From NCBI RefSeq assembly GCF_001679485.1, contig NZ_LZOZ01000010.1, positions 1 through 20,737 on the forward strand: a stretch of DNA of 20,737 bases. The letters are read 5' to 3'. Each line of letters begins with the position of its first letter. Position 1 is the stretch's first letter. The notes below the pieces were generated by a model. That model did no database searches, was not told where the DNA came from, and saw only the letters and a list, made by a program, of their open reading frames with translations. Below are positions 19,378 through 20,737 of the stretch, one piece after another. The position numbers were made by a program, and so were the translations under genes. The stretch comes from Haemophilus sp. CCUG 60358. GTDB lineage: Bacteria; Pseudomonadota; Gammaproteobacteria; Enterobacterales; Pasteurellaceae.

Positions 19378-19393
19378 TGCGATCTTTCTCACA
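19378..19393. promoter_or_regulatory. CRP site with CRP-S-like half upstream of sxy
   Basis: TGCGA-TCTTTC-TCACA keeps the exact 6-base spacing of a cAMP-CRP site. The left half has TGCGA instead of TGTGA, the mark of CRP-S sites that need both CRP and Sxy in Haemophilus; the right half is the canonical TCACA. The centre is 61-62 bases upstream of a start predicted from TATAAA (19434-19439), fitting class I activation. Confidence 0.6.
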
Positions 19394-19428
19394 AAATTGA
19401 AATTTTATATTCGTCACACTTAACAGGT

Positions 19429-19439
19429 TATGATATAAA
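19429..19439 (+). promoter_or_regulatory. -10 region of the sxy promoter
   Basis: Overlapping TATGAT (19429-19434) and TATAAA (19434-19439) are the only good -10 candidates between the CRP-like site and sxy. No -35 hexamer is evident 16-18 bases upstream of either, as expected for an activator-dependent promoter. Confidence 0.5.
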
Positions 19440-19453
19440 TATTTTTGAGAAGT

Positions 19454-19500
19454 ACTTCTTGGTATAGTCGTATGTGATTAACCTTGAAATAAGGAGGAGT
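19454..19500 (+). promoter_or_regulatory. sxy mRNA leader able to mask its own ribosome binding site
   Basis: The strong Shine-Dalgarno AAGGAGGAG is at 19491-19499, seven bases before the ATG. Two upstream segments can pair with it: CCTT (19482-19485) with AAGG (19491-19494), and ACTTCTT (19454-19460) with GAGGAGT (19494-19500, two G-U pairs). In H. influenzae, sxy translation is known to be limited by leader secondary structure; here the pairing is a hand prediction. Confidence 0.45.
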
Positions 19501-19506
19501 TTTAAA

Positions 19507-20175
19507 ATGAAAACTCTCATAATCCCAAATGATCATATCAGTAAAGTATGTGATTTGTTAAATCAACTTATCGGAGATGTGACAAGTAAAAATTTATTTA
19601 CGGGATATGGCTTGTATCATAAAGAGAAAGATATGTTTGCGGTTTGGGCAAACAATAAGGTTTACTTACGTGCTAAGGATGAGCTTTCGATAAAATTAAA
19701 AGGACTTGGCTGTAAACCTTTTGCAACAAATGAACTCAATAAACGCTTCGTATTATCTGATTATTATGCTTTAACTGAAAGTATCTTGAAAGATAATGTT
19801 TTAATGAGAACCTTGATCATTCTTTCTATTAGTCAAATCAGGAAGGAAAAATTAGATTCTGCACTATCTAAGATTGGGAGAATTCGTGATTTACCGAATT
19901 TATCGGTTAAGTATGAAAGAGCTCTGAAGAAAGTGGGTATTGATAATGTTGATACCTTACGGCAAATAGGCGCTGAAAATGCGATTGTTCGTTTGAAGAA
20001 AGCGGATATTGGGGCAACTGAAGCTTTCTATTGGCGGCTTCGAGGTGCTTTAGAGAATCGTAATTGTGAGTTTTATACTGAAAAAGAGAAGGAAAGAGGT
20101 CTTAGTAAACTTAATGAAATACTTTCTGCAAATGGGTTTAGACGTTGTAAGCGGACCTTAAAAAAGGTTGAATAG
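19507..20175 (+). CDS. sxy: Competence activator Sxy (TfoX)
   Basis: This 222-residue protein is the master activator of natural competence; with cAMP-CRP it switches on CRP-S promoters of DNA-uptake genes. The N-terminal TfoX domain includes NLFTGYGLYHK (about 29-39) and the KPFATNELNKRFVLSDYYAL stretch; the C-terminal helical domain includes RIRDLPNLSVKYERALKKVGI, typical of the TfoX C-terminal helix-hairpin-like region. Length fits H. influenzae Sxy (217). An in-frame GTG at 19474 lies before the Shine-Dalgarno, so the ATG at 19507 is preferred. The recX-recA-sxy neighbourhood matches H. influenzae. No convincing terminator separates it from the rRNA promoter. Confidence 0.95.
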   Translation: MKTLIIPNDHISKVCDLLNQLIGDVTSKNLFTGYGLYHKEKDMFAVWANNKVYLRAKDELSIKLKGLGCKPFATNELNKRFVLSDYYALTESILKDNVLMRTLIILSISQIRKEKLDSALSKIGRIRDLPNLSVKYERALKKVGIDNVDTLRQIGAENAIVRLKKADIGATEAFYWRLRGALENRNCEFYTEKEKERGLSKLNEILSANGFRRCKRTLKKVE

Positions 20176-20238
20176 CATTCATATAAAGGAGTTAACGTTT
20201 AAAAAATCATCTATCGAAGAAATTTCTTAAAAAAGTGC

Positions 20239-20266
20239 TTGCGTGGATTTCAAAAATCCCTATAAT
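20239..20266 (+). promoter_or_regulatory. rRNA operon promoter
   Basis: TTGCGT (20239-20244) and TATAAT (20261-20266) with a 16-base spacer are followed by GCACCCC, a GC-rich discriminator as in stringently controlled rrn P1 promoters. Upstream (about 20198-20235) the DNA is A/T-rich with an AAGAAATTTCTT palindrome at 20217-20228, consistent with an UP element. Confidence 0.85.
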
Positions 20267-20277
20267 GCACCCCACAC

Positions 20278-20321
20278 AACGACGCGCTGTTGTGAATCTT
20301 AAGAAAAACCGGTGCGTCGTT
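20278..20321 (+). other. rRNA leader hairpin resembling a terminator
   Basis: AACGACGC (20278-20285) pairs perfectly with GCGTCGTT (20314-20321), followed by ATTTTTT (20322-20328). ACAAC (20276-20280) could instead pair with GTTGT (20289-20293), which would break the long stem. It lies directly before boxA. Confidence 0.6.
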
Positions 20322-20328
20322 ATTTTTT

Positions 20329-20340
20329 GCTCTTTAACAA
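20329..20340 (+). promoter_or_regulatory. boxA antitermination element of the rRNA leader
   Basis: GCTCTTTAACAA matches the E. coli rrn boxA (TGCTCTTTAACA), where NusB-NusE and the SuhB-containing antitermination complex load. It is followed by CAGACAATCTGTGTGGGCAC (20346-20365), the conserved boxC-like stretch of enteric rrn leaders. Confidence 0.92.
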
Positions 20341-20452
20341 TATATCAGACAATCTGTGTGGGCACTTGTTGATTGACTTGTTTTAAAAATATTTTTTAAT
20401 TTTGAAGTCTTAATAGGTGCTAACTAGAAATTCATAATACTTTTTTAAGTAG

Positions 20453-20467
20453 TGACATTTTATGTCA
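20453..20467 (+). other. Pre-16S leader hairpin
   Basis: TGACAT (20453-20458) and ATGTCA (20462-20467) form a 6-base perfect stem with a TTT loop. AATACT and AGTATT flank it as a possible outer stem. It lies about 25 bases before mature 16S. The RNase III stem cannot be checked because the 3' side is outside the window. Confidence 0.5.
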
Positions 20468-20490
20468 GCAGTATTGAGCGATTAAACTTG

Positions 20491-20737
20491 AATTGAAGAG
20501 TTTGATCATGGCTCAGATTGAACGCTGGCGGCAGGCTTAACACATGCAAGTCGAACGGTAACATAAAGAAGCTTGCTTCTTTGATGACGAGTGGCGGACG
20601 GGTGAGTAATGCTTGGGAATCTAGCTTATGGAGGGGGATAACTACGGGAAACTGTAGCTAATACCGCGTAATATCGAAAGATTAAAGTGTGGGACCTTCG
20701 GGCCACATGCCATAGGATGAGCCCAAGTGGGATTAGG
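20491..20737 (+). rRNA. rrs: 16S ribosomal RNA, 5' part (gene continues past the window)
   Basis: The sequence from AATTGAAGAGTTTGATCATG onward is the universal 16S 5' end, followed by GCTCAGATTGAACGCTGGCG and the V1-V2 region. The V1 helix AAGAAGCTTGCTTCTT and the segment with GTGGGACCTTCGGGCCACAT agree with what I recall of H. parainfluenzae and differ from H. influenzae, but this is from memory. Mature 16S may begin one base earlier (20490). The promoter and boxA leader precede it; the rest of the operon is not in view. Confidence 0.98.

Noticed and set aside
20371..20400. Second promoter in the rRNA leader (TTGACT with a T-rich -10)
   Set aside because: The downstream TTAATT at about 17 bases is a poor -10 and there is no GC-rich discriminator. 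It may be a P2 remnant, but I cannot support it.

Overview
The window comes from a Pasteurellaceae chromosome, most likely Haemophilus parainfluenzae or a close relative. Three things point there. The 9-base Haemophilus-type DNA uptake signal (AAGTGCGGT or its complement) occurs 16 times in 20.7 kb. The gene set is Haemophilus-like: a NadR without a DNA-binding domain, the neighbourhood recX-recA-sxy, and lgtF/waaA/coaD. The 5' end of the 16S gene resembles H. parainfluenzae in the V1-V2 region as I remember it. Species is therefore an inference; family is firm.

Layout, left to right. Positions 1-23 look like the end of an IS3-family (IS150-like) element lying outside the window. Positions 55-4878 hold lipooligosaccharide core and housekeeping genes: a glucosyltransferase on the minus strand, diverging from a tight plus-strand operon waaA-coaD-YceK-like lipoprotein-rep (the first two junctions are 4-base ATGA overlaps), closed by an inverted uptake-signal hairpin. 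Positions 5039-5362 are a tRNA cluster: Ser(GCT) and two Arg(ACG) genes. A minus-strand pair follows, nadR and a calcineurin-like phosphoesterase. ribB is preceded by an FMN riboswitch whose variable arm carries an uptake signal. ribB converges on a minus-strand pair, clcA-like chloride channel and dusA, across another uptake-signal hairpin.

Positions 10829-15443 are the str operon rpsL-rpsG-fusA-tuf, with a near-consensus promoter and a strong terminator. Next come a Cof-type HAD phosphatase and crcB (fluoride exporter), abutting each other; crcB overlaps the convergent recX by 26 bases. recA lies upstream of recX on the minus strand, with a LexA box filling its promoter spacer. A patatin-like lipase gene diverges from sxy (tfoX), the competence activator. 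sxy has a CRP-S-like site upstream and a leader that could mask its ribosome binding site. The window ends in an rRNA operon: promoter, boxA leader and the first 247 bases of 16S rRNA.

Functionally most of this is core genome: envelope assembly, CoA/NAD/flavin cofactor supply, translation and DNA repair. The theme that sets it apart is natural transformation: uptake signals occur throughout, reused as transcription terminators and found inside a riboswitch and a signal-peptide coding sequence, and the competence regulator itself is present. I see no CRISPR array, prophage, toxin-antitoxin module or clear undescribed defence system. The observations most worth testing are regulatory: the sxy upstream region and leader, the riboswitch arm, the rRNA leader and the phosphoesterase coupled to nadR.
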